Assembly: GCA_019136515.1 (NCBI GenBank)
Contig: JAGVUB010000157.1
Coordinates: 124,001 to 188,000 of the forward strand
Direction of reading: 5' to 3'
From: Verrucomicrobiota bacterium
GTDB taxonomy: Bacteria; Verrucomicrobiota; Verrucomicrobiia; Opitutales; Opitutaceae
DNA: 64,000 nucleotides
Positions 23,102 to 32,305 of this stretch are shown here, in pieces. The notes beneath the pieces are model-generated. The model was not told where the DNA came from and made no database searches. It saw nothing but the letters and a program-made list of their open reading frames with translations. A program made the position numbers and the translations under genes. Position 1 is the stretch's first letter. Every line of letters starts with the position of its first letter.

Positions 23102-24358
23102 CTAGGGCTTGGCGGGCGCGGCGGCGACGGCGAGCGGCCGGGCCGGCGTGGGCGCGGGCAGGGAGAACGGGTCGATGTTCTCGCGGGCGGCGACGGTGGC
23201 GAGGACCTTGGGCACGTAGAAGCGGGTCTCGGCCGGGAGGCGGTCGGCGATCTCGTCGAAGCTGCGGCGCCTGGCCTTGTCGAGCTCGCGGGCGATGCGG
23301 CCCTCGCCGGCGTTGTAGGCGGCGAAGGCGAGCGGCCATTCGCCGAAGCGGCCGTGCAGGAAACGTAGATACTGCGCGGCGGCCCGGGCGCTCTTCTCGG
23401 GGTGCGTGCGCTCGTCGAAGGGGAACGTGCTCAGCCCGAAGCGCTTCGCCGTGGCGGGCATGAACTGGAACAGGCCCCGCGCCCCGGATGGGCTCTCCGC
23501 CTCGGGGTCGAAGGAGGACTCGACCTCGGCGAGCCAGACGCATTCGGGCGGGACGCCCTCGGCGCGGAAGATGTCCTTGAGTTTCGGAGCCAGCTCGGCG
23601 GCGCGCGGCGGGGGCGTGCGCTGGGCGATGCGGCGGGTCCAGGTGGGGTTGCTCGTCGCCGAGCGGTAGACGCGGTCGCGCACGACCTCGAAACGCAGGG
23701 TCGGTCGCGGGCGCACGGCGGGCGGGCGGGCAGGGTCGGGCGCGGGCAACGCGCGGAGGCGCTGCTGCTCGGCCTCCCATTGGCGGCGCGAGGTCTCGAC
23801 GGCCTCCGCGGCGAGATCGAGGTAGTCCATGCGCGGCGCGAGCCAGTCGGCGTACGGGCCGCCCCAAGGCTGGGTGCGCAACCACGCGAGCAACTGCGCG
23901 GCCTGCGGGCGCAGCGCGGCGAAATCCTCGATGCTGCCGAGGGCGAGGGCATCGGCCACGGGCTGGAGCTGTTTCACGAGCTGCTGGATCTGCTCGGGGG
24001 TGAGCGGCTCGAGCTCCTCGGTTTCGAAATTCTCTTCCAGCCAGGCGCGGCCGCTGTCGAGAATGCTGTCGATCAGGGCGGTGGTGGCGTCGCTGGTGGC
24101 GGGCGGCGCCGCGGTTTCGGGTTTCGGGCTTCGGGTATCAGTTTCTGTGGCGGCGGCCGGCTGGGCCACGGAAGCGGAGTTGGTGGTGCACGCCGGCGCG
24201 GCGGAGGCCTCCGTGCCGGCGGGACTGGAGCTCGCGGGCAGGGACGGCTGCGCCACGGCGAGAGAGCCGGCGGTGGCGAGCAAAGCGGCGAGTGTGCGAG
24301 GTCCGAGCACGGGGAAAAGTGTGGGTGTGCGACCGCGCGGAGTCGATGTCCGTTCCAC
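23102..24358 (-). CDS. Lytic transglycosylase, MltD/SLT family
   Basis: Periplasmic murein-cleaving enzyme of 418 residues. The catalytic domain (about 255-410) has VWLAEVESSFDPEAESPSGA with catalytic Glu280, then RGLFQFMPATAKRFGL, AAAQYLRFLHGRFGEWPLAF and AAYNAGEGRI, the usual SLT motifs, and ends near the VPKVLATVA helix. The N-terminus has a hydrophobic signal (LAALLATAGSLAVA). Both the listed GTG start and a GTG at 24310 fit; the latter gives a cleaner signal peptide. Residues about 36-86 are a Pro/Ala/Thr linker containing AQPSLPA and TDTRSPKPET, both encoded by genomic repeat units. No LysM domain is present. It lies 67 bases upstream of the DUF748 gene in the same direction, so an envelope operon is likely. 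Confidence 0.9.
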   Translation of the reverse strand: MERTSTPRGRTPTLFPVLGPRTLAALLATAGSLAVAQPSLPASSSPAGTEASAAPACTTNSASVAQPAAATETDTRSPKPETAAPPATSDATTALIDSILDSGRAWLEENFETEELEPLTPEQIQQLVKQLQPVADALALGSIEDFAALRPQAAQLLAWLRTQPWGGPYADWLAPRMDYLDLAAEAVETSRRQWEAEQQRLRALPAPDPARPPAVRPRPTLRFEVVRDRVYRSATSNPTWTRRIAQRTPPPRAAELAPKLKDIFRAEGVPPECVWLAEVESSFDPEAESPSGARGLFQFMPATAKRFGLSTFPFDERTHPEKSARAAAQYLRFLHGRFGEWPLAFAAYNAGEGRIARELDKARRRSFDEIADRLPAETRFYVPKVLATVAARENIDPFSLPAPTPARPLAVAAAPAKP

Positions 24359-24498
24359 CCCGGGGCCGGATGGTGTACGTCGACAGGGGCAATGTCTCGC
24401 CTTCTCGGCCCGCGACGGCCAAAGTCCGGGCCTTCATCGCCACCGCCCGCTGGTGGCGGCCCTTGCCCCGTTCCGGGTGCGCCCACCTCATTACCGCC

Positions 24499-25305
24499 AT
24501 GCCTGTCTTCAATCTCCGCTTTCTGAAACCGTGTTCCTGGATCTGCCTGCTCGGGCTGGCGGCCGGCGCCTGTGCTTCGGGGGGAAGCCCGGGAGTGAAC
24601 CACGCGGCCCTGCCGCCGTGGAACGAGAACGGCCGCATCGGCCACCAGCAGCTCGTCGAGAAGGCCAAGCAGGGGAAGATCGACGTGTATTTCCTCGGCG
24701 ACTCGATCACGCGGCGCTGGGGCGCGCTCGACTACCCCGAGTTCCTCGCGCACTGGCAGAAGAGCTTCCACGGCTGGAACGCCGCCGACTTTGGTTGGGG
24801 AGGGGACTCCACCCACAACATGCTCTGGCGGATCACCAACGGCGAGTTCGAGGGCCTGAGCCCCAAGGTGATCGTGTTCCTCGGCGGCACCAACAACATC
24901 GGCGACAAGCCCAGGCCTGGCGCGGCCGACGACACTGTCGAGGGCATCAAGGCGATCCTCGACACGCTGCAGGCCAAGGCGCCGCAGGCGACGATCGTCC
25001 TGATGGCGATCTTCCCGCGCAACGACAACCCGGAGTCGAACCGGATCGTGGCCGAGGTGAACGCGCGCATCGTGAAGTTTGCCGACGGTCAGCGCATCCG
25101 CTTCATCAACATCAACGACCAGCTCGCCGACAAGGACGGCACGCTCTTCGAGGGCATGACGGTCGACAAGCTGCACCTCTCCGTGAAGGGCTACGAGGTG
25201 TGGGCGAAGGCGCTGAAACCGGTGCTAACCGAGCTGCTCGGCGAGCCTGCTGCCGAGGACTTCGCGCCGCCGCCCACCGGCGACCCGAGTGCGCTGAAGA
25301 AGTAG
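24499..25305 (+). CDS. Secreted SGNH/GDSL-type esterase or acetylhydrolase
   Basis: A 268-residue protein with a signal peptide (FLKPCSWICLLGLAAGACAS; the Cys at 25 could be lipidated, though the lipobox is weak). The SGNH blocks are FLGDSITRRWG (catalytic Ser69), FGWGGDSTHNMLWR, VIVFLGGTNNIGD (Asn) and DKLHLSVKGYEVWA (catalytic Asp-His pair). It resembles the platelet-activating-factor acetylhydrolase-like secreted esterases that deacetylate sugars. A role in trimming acetylated polysaccharide fits the nearby GH2 glycosidase, but that is inference. It diverges from the transglycosylase gene. Confidence 0.9.
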   Translation: MPVFNLRFLKPCSWICLLGLAAGACASGGSPGVNHAALPPWNENGRIGHQQLVEKAKQGKIDVYFLGDSITRRWGALDYPEFLAHWQKSFHGWNAADFGWGGDSTHNMLWRITNGEFEGLSPKVIVFLGGTNNIGDKPRPGAADDTVEGIKAILDTLQAKAPQATIVLMAIFPRNDNPESNRIVAEVNARIVKFADGQRIRFININDQLADKDGTLFEGMTVDKLHLSVKGYEVWAKALKPVLTELLGEPAAEDFAPPPTGDPSALKK

Positions 25306-25320
25306 CGGAAGCGGAGAACC

Positions 25321-25491
25321 GTAGCGAAAGCCGCCAAGGCTTTCGACCCGGCGTGGCGGATCGAAATTCTGGCGAATTCCGCTACAACACTCGCAATGCG
25401 TCGGCGACCCGCTTGAGAGCAAGCGGGTCCACCGTGCGGAAACGTGCGCGCGTCGCTGCAACGGAACGAAACGCTTGGAGCGTTTCGCTAC
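25321..25491. repeat. GTAGCGAAA-type inverted-repeat element
   Basis: Begins GTAGCGAAAGC and ends GCGTTTCGCTAC, with an inner AACGAAACGCTTGGAGCGTT hairpin. The same TIR type bounds the element between cydA and cydB. It separates the convergent esterase and GH2 genes. Confidence 0.75.
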
Positions 25492-25531
25492 GCGGAAGCC
25501 GCTTTGGCAGCTCCCCGGGAGCGTTGCGGAA

Positions 25532-28500
25532 CTACTTCCCCACCACGCGCAGCTCGCGGATCATGAGCGGCTCGCCGGCGGGTTTTTCCAGGATGACGAG
25601 GCGGACGTGGCGCACCGATTGGCCGGCGAGGGAGTGGCTGCGGCGGGCGGTGGTGACCGAAGCGTCGTTTTCCTCAGCGAGCGGCCGCCAAGCGGCGCCG
25701 TCGAGCGAACCCTCGAGGCGGTAGCGGTAGCCGGGCTGGTCGTTGCCGAGCACGAGTTCGGCGGAGGCGAGCGCAGCGGGGGCGCCGAGGTCGACGGCGA
25801 GCCAGGGCTGCGTGTCGTCCTCGGCCGGGCGCCAGCGGGTGTTGCCGTCGCCGTCGAACGCGTGCAGCGGCTGCGGCACGAAGCCCCACGGCGGCTTGAA
25901 GCTGGTCGACGCGGTGGCGGGTTTGCCCTCGGCGAGCGAGGGCCGCAGGAGCGTGTCGAGCAGCGCGGGGTCGAGCGTGGCGGTGGGCGCGAAGGCGTCG
26001 CTGCCGGCGTACTGCAGGAGGCTGGCGAGGAGCTGGCGCGCGGCGGGTTTCGCGGCGAGTGCGGGGTCGAGCAGGTCGACGGCGCAGACGAGCAGGCGGC
26101 CGGGGCCGACGGCCGCCTCGAAGACGAGACCGAGCTTCTCGGTGCGCTCGTAGTTGTCGATCACCTGCACGAGCGGGCGGAAGGCGGCGAGCGTGGCGCT
26201 GAGGATCACCGGGCGCGAGGCGTGGGCGATCTCCGACCACTGGCGCTCGCTGTGGAAGCGCGTGGGGAAGGCGGCGAGTGCGGGGTGGTTGGGGTCGCAG
26301 AGCAGCCCCATGGTGCCGGGGGTACCGTTGAACATCGGCCAGTTCCAGAAATCGGTCGCGTAGGCGCCGGGGAGCGTGTTGCCCCACGACTTGCCGGCGG
26401 GCACGAGCACGACGCGCTTCCCGGCCGCGAGCGCGGCGCGGGCGGCCTCGTCGTAGGCGCGGGCGAGCACGACGCCGGCGGGCACCGCGGTGTCGACGGA
26501 CTCCGGGTACACCCAGACCGGCCAGCTCTGCTCGAGGTGCGTGGCGCCGGAGTCGACGCGGACAAAGAGGTCGTAACGCGCGGGGGCGGGCAGGCCGGCG
26601 AGCGGCACGGCGACGGCGCCGAGGTCGCGCAGGCCGCCGCGGGCGAGGTCGAGCGCGGGCAGCGTGCCGGTGCGCACGGGCGTGCCGGCGGCGTCGGCGA
26701 GCGTCCACGTGACGCGGGCGGCGGGGAGGTCGGCCGGGCCGTAGTGCGAGAGCTGAAGGTCGGCGCGGTAGGTCTCGGCGACGGTCCAGGCGTACTTGTC
26801 GAAGCGGGCGAGCGGAACGAGCGGCGAGTTGGAGCGGCGGAAGTGTGCGGCGGAGACGCCGTTCTTCGGCTCCATGAAGGCGTCGAGCAGGCCGACGAGC
26901 GCGGTGCCCTGGCCGGGGTAGTCCTGCAGGTCGAGGTGCTGGAAGCCGCCGATGCCGGGCGTGCGGTGGAAGAGCTCGTTCTCCTCGCGGTAGAGCTCCG
27001 CGGCGTGGGCGCCGGTGGCGCGCGCGAAGGCGGCGGCCTGGTCGAGCATGCCGGCGCGGGCGAGGCGGTCGCGGAAGCGGGCGAGGTTGTGGGCGCGGAG
27101 CACGCCGGTGTACTTCGGGATCTCCGTGAAGTCCGGATACACGGTCCACTGGCCGGTCTCGTGGCCGACGAAGGGCACGGGCAGGCCGGCGAGAGCGGCG
27201 CGCAGGTCGTGGCGCGTTTCGGCCGGGCCCCACTGCGTGTGGCCGTCGGCGCCGTCGAACACGCAGAAGCTGCCGCGGGCGGGGAGCTGCTGCGACGGGT
27301 CGGCGGGCGGGCGGGACTTGGCGGAGATGAAGAAGTCGTTGGTCGGCTGGAAGACGGGGTCCCAGAGAACGTTGTTGGAGCCGTCGGCATGGAGGCGGCT
27401 CGGGTCGAGCGCGCGCAGGTGCACGACGAGGGCGTTCATCAGCGCGCGGTCGCCGCCGACCTCGTTGCCGAGGGTGAGCATGACGAACGACGGGTGGTTG
27501 CCGTATTCACGCAGCAGCGCCTCGCCCTCGGGCTGCAGGAAGTCGCGCACGGCGGCGTCGAACGTGCCCCAGAAGGGCAGCTCCGGCTGGAGGTAGAGGC
27601 CGAGGCGGTCGGCGGCGACGAACGCGGCGCGCGGCGGGATCCAGGTGTGGCAACGGATGTGGTTGAAACCCCACTCCTGCACGGTGCGGAAGTAGCGCTC
27701 CCAGCTCGCGACATCCATCGGCGGGTGCGCCGTGAGCGGGAAGGCGCCGGCCTCGTGCTTGCCGCGCAGGAAGGTCGGGCGGCCGTTGATCGTGAACTGG
27801 CGGTCCTTGGTGCGGAACTCGCGCAGGCCGGTCTCGACTGTGCGGGTATCGGTAAACTGGGGCTGAGGCTGGACCTGCCGGGTGGCCGGCGCGGCCGTGA
27901 GCCGCACGGCGACGGAATAGAGCGCGGGCGAGAACTCGTCCCAGGGGCGCGCCTCGGCGCCGAGCGGGAGATCGAGCGTGACGGTGGTGGCGGCGTCCGC
28001 CGACGCGGTGAACGTGGCGGTTTGCGGCGCGGGGCGGTGGGCGGCGCCGTCGTGGTTGAAGCTCACGGCCTCGACGGTGACGATGCCGGTGGTGGCGGTG
28101 CCGGATATGTTGCCGACCTTCGCGGTGATGCGGAACGAGCGCGCGGCGAGATCGGAGCGGACTTGGACGTCGTCGAGCCAGACGGTGTCGGTGGCGGTGA
28201 GGGCGATGTCGCCGAGGAGGCCGTTCCAGTTGGTCTGCACGCTGTCGTCGAATTGGTGGGCCTGGCCCTTGACGGGGCGGCGCTCGGGGCGGTTGTCGAC
28301 AAGGACGGTGAGGGTGTGCGGGCCCGGGCGGAGGTCGGGGCCGAGGTCGAAGGTCTGCGGCGTGCCGTAGACGTGGCCGTCGCCGAGTGGGCGCTCGTCG
28401 AGCCAGACCTGCGTGTACTTGGTGCGCTCGAGACGGAGCTGCACACGCTTGCCGGACCAGTCGGCGGGGATGTCGACGGTGCGGCGGTACCACGCGGGGC

Positions 28501-28699
28501 CGACGAAGGGCCGCACGCGGGTGAGGCCGCCGGCGTCGGTCGCGGTGGAGACGGCGCCCTTGGCGCGCGTCTCGGTGGTGCCGGGCAGCTCGATCGTGTC
28601 GATGAAGGCCGCGGGCGGCGGCGGCTCGGAGGGAGGGACGGCGGCGTCGGGTGCGCCGAGGAGAAACAGCCAGGGGCCGGCGAGGAGGAGGTTTTGCAT
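25532..28699 (-). CDS. Secreted glycoside hydrolase family 2 enzyme with a C-terminal F5/8-type domain
   Basis: A 1055-residue protein starting MQNLLLAGPWLFLLGAPDAA, a possible signal sequence. A sugar-binding domain (WYRRTVDIPADWSGKRVQLR; VWLDERPLG) is followed by an Ig-like domain and a (beta/alpha)8 barrel. The barrel has EWGFNHIRCHTWIPP, acid/base Glu413 in MLTLGNEVGG and probable nucleophile Glu514 in VPFVGHETGQW. The GH2 enzymes nearest in wording act on beta-galactosides or related plant or host glycans; the substrate is not evident. Residues about 930-1050 form a discoidin/F5-8C-like carbohydrate-binding domain (HAFDGDGNTRWRPAEDDTQP, WLAVDLGAPA...YRYRLEGSLDG). It diverges from the secreted-family gene at 28888. 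Confidence 0.88.
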   Translation of the reverse strand: MQNLLLAGPWLFLLGAPDAAVPPSEPPPPAAFIDTIELPGTTETRAKGAVSTATDAGGLTRVRPFVGPAWYRRTVDIPADWSGKRVQLRLERTKYTQVWLDERPLGDGHVYGTPQTFDLGPDLRPGPHTLTVLVDNRPERRPVKGQAHQFDDSVQTNWNGLLGDIALTATDTVWLDDVQVRSDLAARSFRITAKVGNISGTATTGIVTVEAVSFNHDGAAHRPAPQTATFTASADAATTVTLDLPLGAEARPWDEFSPALYSVAVRLTAAPATRQVQPQPQFTDTRTVETGLREFRTKDRQFTINGRPTFLRGKHEAGAFPLTAHPPMDVASWERYFRTVQEWGFNHIRCHTWIPPRAAFVAADRLGLYLQPELPFWGTFDAAVRDFLQPEGEALLREYGNHPSFVMLTLGNEVGGDRALMNALVVHLRALDPSRLHADGSNNVLWDPVFQPTNDFFISAKSRPPADPSQQLPARGSFCVFDGADGHTQWGPAETRHDLRAALAGLPVPFVGHETGQWTVYPDFTEIPKYTGVLRAHNLARFRDRLARAGMLDQAAAFARATGAHAAELYREENELFHRTPGIGGFQHLDLQDYPGQGTALVGLLDAFMEPKNGVSAAHFRRSNSPLVPLARFDKYAWTVAETYRADLQLSHYGPADLPAARVTWTLADAAGTPVRTGTLPALDLARGGLRDLGAVAVPLAGLPAPARYDLFVRVDSGATHLEQSWPVWVYPESVDTAVPAGVVLARAYDEAARAALAAGKRVVLVPAGKSWGNTLPGAYATDFWNWPMFNGTPGTMGLLCDPNHPALAAFPTRFHSERQWSEIAHASRPVILSATLAAFRPLVQVIDNYERTEKLGLVFEAAVGPGRLLVCAVDLLDPALAAKPAARQLLASLLQYAGSDAFAPTATLDPALLDTLLRPSLAEGKPATASTSFKPPWGFVPQPLHAFDGDGNTRWRPAEDDTQPWLAVDLGAPAALASAELVLGNDQPGYRYRLEGSLDGAAWRPLAEENDASVTTARRSHSLAGQSVRHVRLVILEKPAGEPLMIRELRVVGK

Positions 28700-28887
28700 C
28701 GGGGGGGCTGCGATTGAAGGCGGACACGGCGCCGGAGCAAGGGCGGAGGGTGTCGGCGCGTCGGCACGGCGGGCGGGTGGTGAAACAGCGGATGCACAAA
28801 AGCTCGCCACGGCGGCGGGGTCTGGCAGGGTGGCGGGCGTGGCCTCCGGGGGATGGACCGCCGAGGGAGCCACCCCACCTCTACCCT

Positions 28888-30087
28888 ATGAAATACCGCC
28901 ACCTGTTCCTCCCTGTCGCCCTGGCGCTGCTCCCGGGCCTCCACCTTGTCCACGCGGCGCCGGACGATCCGCGGCCGCTCGCGTCCGGAGTCGTCGAGTA
29001 CGAGCTCTCGACCAGCGGCATGGGCTCCACCATGACCGGCACGCGCACCGAGTGGTGGACCGACCACGGGCGCAAGGTGGCGACGTTGGAGAAGTCGACC
29101 ACGAGGACCGAGCTCTTCGGCCAGAAGCAGACCGAGCGGAAGGAGGAGCTGACGATCGTCGACGGCGACACCGTGTACACGATCGATCTGCTCCAGAAGA
29201 CCGGCACCAAGGGCAACCTCGCGGAGCTCAAGAAACTGGGCGCGGCCTTTGCGAACCGGATGGGCGGCGCGGAGGACCCGAAGAAGTTCGTCGAGAAGAA
29301 CGGCGGCAAATGGCTGCCCGCCGAGACGTTCCTCGGCCGCAAGTGCGACGTGGTCGAGATGATGGGGGTGAAGACGTGGACCTACAAAAACGTGACGCTC
29401 AAGAGCGAGGGTGCGATGATGGGCATCACGACCTCGCAGGTGGCGAAGAAGTTCGAGGAGAACGTGCGCGTGCCGGCCTCGAAGTTCGAGGTGCCCGAGG
29501 GCATCGAGTTCGAGACGCAGGAGACGCCCGCCGAGGCGGCGGCCTTCCTGCAGGCGCTCGCCGGCGGTGGCGGTGAAGACGACGAGGACGGTGGGACGCC
29601 GAACTTCCTCGCGCAGGCGATGCAGCAGGCGCAGGCGGAGTCCGGCGACGACGAGGACGAGGAGAGCGACTGGCCCGACCTCCGCCTCCCGCTTGAGGAA
29701 TTCCGCGCGATCGTCGCCAATTTCAAGGTGCCCGGCTACCGGCAGATGCCGCTCATGCATACGAAGAAAGAATACGGTCTGATCATGGCGAACAACTCGG
29801 GTTCCGCCATCGCGGTGGGAGCGACGCCCGCGGAAGCCGTCAAGGGCCGGGACGAAGACCCCAACTACACACGGGTCGCCCGCTTCAAACATGCGGGGTA
29901 TCAGTGCGAGCTCATCGAGGTGACCGACGAGGGCGACGAGATGGACGGTGAGCCGATCGGGCCGGTGGAAATCTCGTCCGGCGTGGTGATCCACATGCCT
30001 CGCAAGGGTTGCGTGCTGGTCGTCACCTCGAAGCCGAAGCGCTCGAAGGCGGAGATGATGAAGCTGGTCGAGCTGCTCGACCTCTGA
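28888..30087 (+). CDS. Secreted protein of an unrecognised two-domain family, member A
   Basis: A 399-residue protein with a signal peptide (LFLPVALALLPGLHLVHA). Domain 1 (about 30-215) contains VVEYELSTSGMGSTMTGTRT, KKFVEKNGGKWLPAETFLGR, KTWTYKNVTLKSEGAMMGIT and KKFEENVRVPASKFEVPEGI. These are near-identical in the protein at 40188-41429. An acidic linker (GGGGEDDEDGG; GDDEDEESDWPDL) follows. Domain 2 (about 285-399) has LPLEEFRAIVANFKVPGYRQ and ends PKRSKAEMMKLVELLDL, matching the end of both other members. Domain 1 probably adopts a DUF4412/LolA-like beta fold, judging from 'vtYe..ttt....g..t.W...g.k.a'. The binding partner is unknown. Confidence 0.8.
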   Translation: MKYRHLFLPVALALLPGLHLVHAAPDDPRPLASGVVEYELSTSGMGSTMTGTRTEWWTDHGRKVATLEKSTTRTELFGQKQTERKEELTIVDGDTVYTIDLLQKTGTKGNLAELKKLGAAFANRMGGAEDPKKFVEKNGGKWLPAETFLGRKCDVVEMMGVKTWTYKNVTLKSEGAMMGITTSQVAKKFEENVRVPASKFEVPEGIEFETQETPAEAAAFLQALAGGGGEDDEDGGTPNFLAQAMQQAQAESGDDEDEESDWPDLRLPLEEFRAIVANFKVPGYRQMPLMHTKKEYGLIMANNSGSAIAVGATPAEAVKGRDEDPNYTRVARFKHAGYQCELIEVTDEGDEMDGEPIGPVEISSGVVIHMPRKGCVLVVTSKPKRSKAEMMKLVELLDL

Positions 30088-30108
30088 GCGGGCAGATTTC
30101 TCCCCGGC

Positions 30109-30145
30109 CATCCGCGGACCGGTCCTGCGCCGGCCGCGGATGGTC
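30109..30145 (+). terminator. Stem-loop after the secreted-family gene
   Basis: Ten-base stem CCATCCGCGG/CCGCGGATGG 22 bases after the stop codon. There is no T-run, so it is a weak or factor-assisted terminator candidate. Confidence 0.4.
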
Positions 30146-30340
30146 GTCGGGCGAGGGCGGGGGCGGTTGCCGGGCCTGCGATCCGAGCGTGTGCCGGCGG
30201 CGTGGATTGCAGCGCCGGCAGGGGGGAGGGAAGACTGAAGTGGCGCGTTGGCATTTGCGGACGGCTGCGTATCCTCGGTCGCAAGTCGCAGGGAGCCGCT
30301 GGACCGGCCCCATCCTGCGCGGCGAAACCCCGGTTATCCC

Positions 30341-32284
30341 ATGAATACTCGTTCCTCCTCCCGCCGCGCCGTCGGCGCGGGTTTGCTCCTGGTTGCGTGG
30401 TTGGTTGTCGGGTTGATCCCGCCGGTGCCCGCCGCCGACTCCCCGGCGCCGGGCGCGCCGCGAGCCCTCGCCCCCGTGCTGCGCCAATCGGCGCTGGCTC
30501 CGCTGATGGAGCGGGCCGACCGCGAGTCGTTGGTGTTGCGATTGAGTGCGAAGCAGGCGCCGCAGCGGGTGCTGGACCGGGCGGCGTTCGCCACGCTCCA
30601 GCTCGAGCCGGTCGCGGGGCAGCGCGTGCCGGCGGCGGCGTTGTTCGACCGGGCGACCGCGTCGCACCGCGTGCTGGCGGCCGACCTCGCCCGGATCCCG
30701 GCGGCGGCGCTCGCCGCGAAGGCGGAGACGCTCGAGGCGGCGGTCGAGTTCGAGGATCGGGTGGTGCTGGTGCGCACGGTGCGGCTCGTGGTGCGGGATT
30801 CGGTACAGGCGGCGGCGAACTCCCCCGAGTTTGCGGGGATGCTGGCCAACGTGGATCGCGCGCGGCTGGCGCGGGCGACGGTGGCCGACCTCACGCCCGC
30901 GCAGCGGGCGGGGTTCCGCCGGTTCATGGCGACCGAGTTTCCCACGCTGCCGGCGGACGATCCGCTGAAGCAGGCGTTTGCGCGGGGCGGTGAGGATGCG
31001 GTGCTCCGCGCCGAGTTGGGCGGGGAGGGCGAACTCGAGGTCACCGAGGAGATCGAGGTGCTGCGCGCGCCGGTCGCGGACTGGCGCAAGGTGTTGCCGG
31101 CCGGATACGCCGACGGATTGGCCCGGCCGGCCGAAGGGGCCGCGCCCGCGCGGGCGCCGGTCCACGAGGGGCCGGGGCGCGGCAAGGCCGGGGCGGCCGC
31201 GGCGGCGAAGCCCCCGGCTGGCGTGGGGTCGCGGCCGGCGAATCCCGCCGCCTTCGATCCGGCGACGCATGTTTTCAAGTACCCGGCGGGCGAACAGGCG
31301 GGTGGCGAGCATGTATTCGAGGCTCCGTTTCTGGCGGGGTTCACGCTCGGCAGCGGGTGCGCGTGGGAACGGCGGTGGAAGTTCGGCCGGCTGGGCTGGC
31401 TGCGGCTGTCGTTCAGCTACGGCCTCGGGCTGGGGCTGCGCATCCCGCTGGCGGTCGACGGCCGGTTGCAGCCGGCCTTGATCGAGCGCAGCGCGCCCGA
31501 CTGCCCCGCGCGCGAGCTGGAGCTGCGGCTGCAGGCGCGCGCGTTCGACGCCCCGGCGGCCTACTATCGCGAGCGCGGCGTGCCGGAGGCGCAGGTGTTC
31601 GAGGGCCGGGAGCTGGTGCTCATGGCCGGCACGCGGTTCGGCTACAAGCTGGTCGCGTTCGGCGAGACGGTCACCAGCGGCTCGCTCGAGGGGCCCGGCG
31701 TGGACCGGGGCGCGGATTTCGCGCCGCCGCTGAGCGAGCGGCGCGACTTGTGCACGGTGTGGATACCCCCGGAGGCGACGAACAGCCAGGTGAACTACGG
31801 CGTGCTCACCGCGTTTGTGGAGCTTGGCGTGGGTTTGCAGGGGCGCGGCACGGTGCGCACCCGCGTGCGGCCCTGGATCGACGGGCGCTCCGGCGAGGCC
31901 TTCGCCCCGGCGCTCGGCTCGGCGCCGTATGGCGGCACGGTGACTCTGCCCGCACTCGCGCCGCGGTCCCCCGGTTCGGTGCAGGGCCAGCCCTACGGTT
32001 TCGAGCTGGCGCTGGTCGGCTACCACCTCGACCTCAATGCGGTGGTGAAGATCACCGCCGGCGCCACGGTCACCGTGTCGGACTTCAAACGCACCGTGCG
32101 CCTGCCGGCGCTCGATCTGATGACGCTGGACCTGCCGGACTTCGCGCTCGGGCCCCATGCCGGGACGCCGGACTCGCATGCGTGGCGGGAGGGCCTGCGC
32201 GCCTTCGAGCATCGTCCGGAGTCGGCAGTGCCGATGAAACCGAAACGCATGAAGCCCGCGAAGCCGGTGAAGCCGGCGAAGTAG
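30341..32284 (+). CDS. Large secreted protein of unknown function with a KPxK tail
   Basis: A 647-residue protein. A long signal or anchor (AVGAGLLLVAWLVVGLIPPV) is followed by an alpha-rich N-terminal region (ALAPLMERADRESLVLRLSA; RVLAADLARIPAAALAAKAE). After a Pro/Ala linker near 280-310 comes a beta-rich domain with FAGFTLGSGCAWERRWKFGR-like text (FLAGFTLGSG), FSYGLGLGLRIPL, AQVFEGRELVLMAGTRFGYK and LVGYHLDLNAVVKITAG. The last 17 residues are a Lys/Pro repeat (PMKPKRMKPAKPVKPAK). I do not recognise it. The beta region suggests an envelope or surface role, and the basic tail could bind an acidic polymer; both are guesses. It is downstream of family member A, separated by 253 bases. Confidence 0.75.
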   Translation: MNTRSSSRRAVGAGLLLVAWLVVGLIPPVPAADSPAPGAPRALAPVLRQSALAPLMERADRESLVLRLSAKQAPQRVLDRAAFATLQLEPVAGQRVPAAALFDRATASHRVLAADLARIPAAALAAKAETLEAAVEFEDRVVLVRTVRLVVRDSVQAAANSPEFAGMLANVDRARLARATVADLTPAQRAGFRRFMATEFPTLPADDPLKQAFARGGEDAVLRAELGGEGELEVTEEIEVLRAPVADWRKVLPAGYADGLARPAEGAAPARAPVHEGPGRGKAGAAAAAKPPAGVGSRPANPAAFDPATHVFKYPAGEQAGGEHVFEAPFLAGFTLGSGCAWERRWKFGRLGWLRLSFSYGLGLGLRIPLAVDGRLQPALIERSAPDCPARELELRLQARAFDAPAAYYRERGVPEAQVFEGRELVLMAGTRFGYKLVAFGETVTSGSLEGPGVDRGADFAPPLSERRDLCTVWIPPEATNSQVNYGVLTAFVELGVGLQGRGTVRTRVRPWIDGRSGEAFAPALGSAPYGGTVTLPALAPRSPGSVQGQPYGFELALVGYHLDLNAVVKITAGATVTVSDFKRTVRLPALDLMTLDLPDFALGPHAGTPDSHAWREGLRAFEHRPESAVPMKPKRMKPAKPVKPAK

Positions 32285-32305
32285 CGCCGGCGGTGCGCGC
32301 TGCGC

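Noticed and set aside
25475-28717. A 1080-codon open frame on the plus strand opposite the GH2 gene
   Set aside because: Gly/Ala/Val/Arg/Glu-rich text with no motif, an exact shadow of the GH2 gene caused by high GC. The minus-strand frame has all catalytic motifs.
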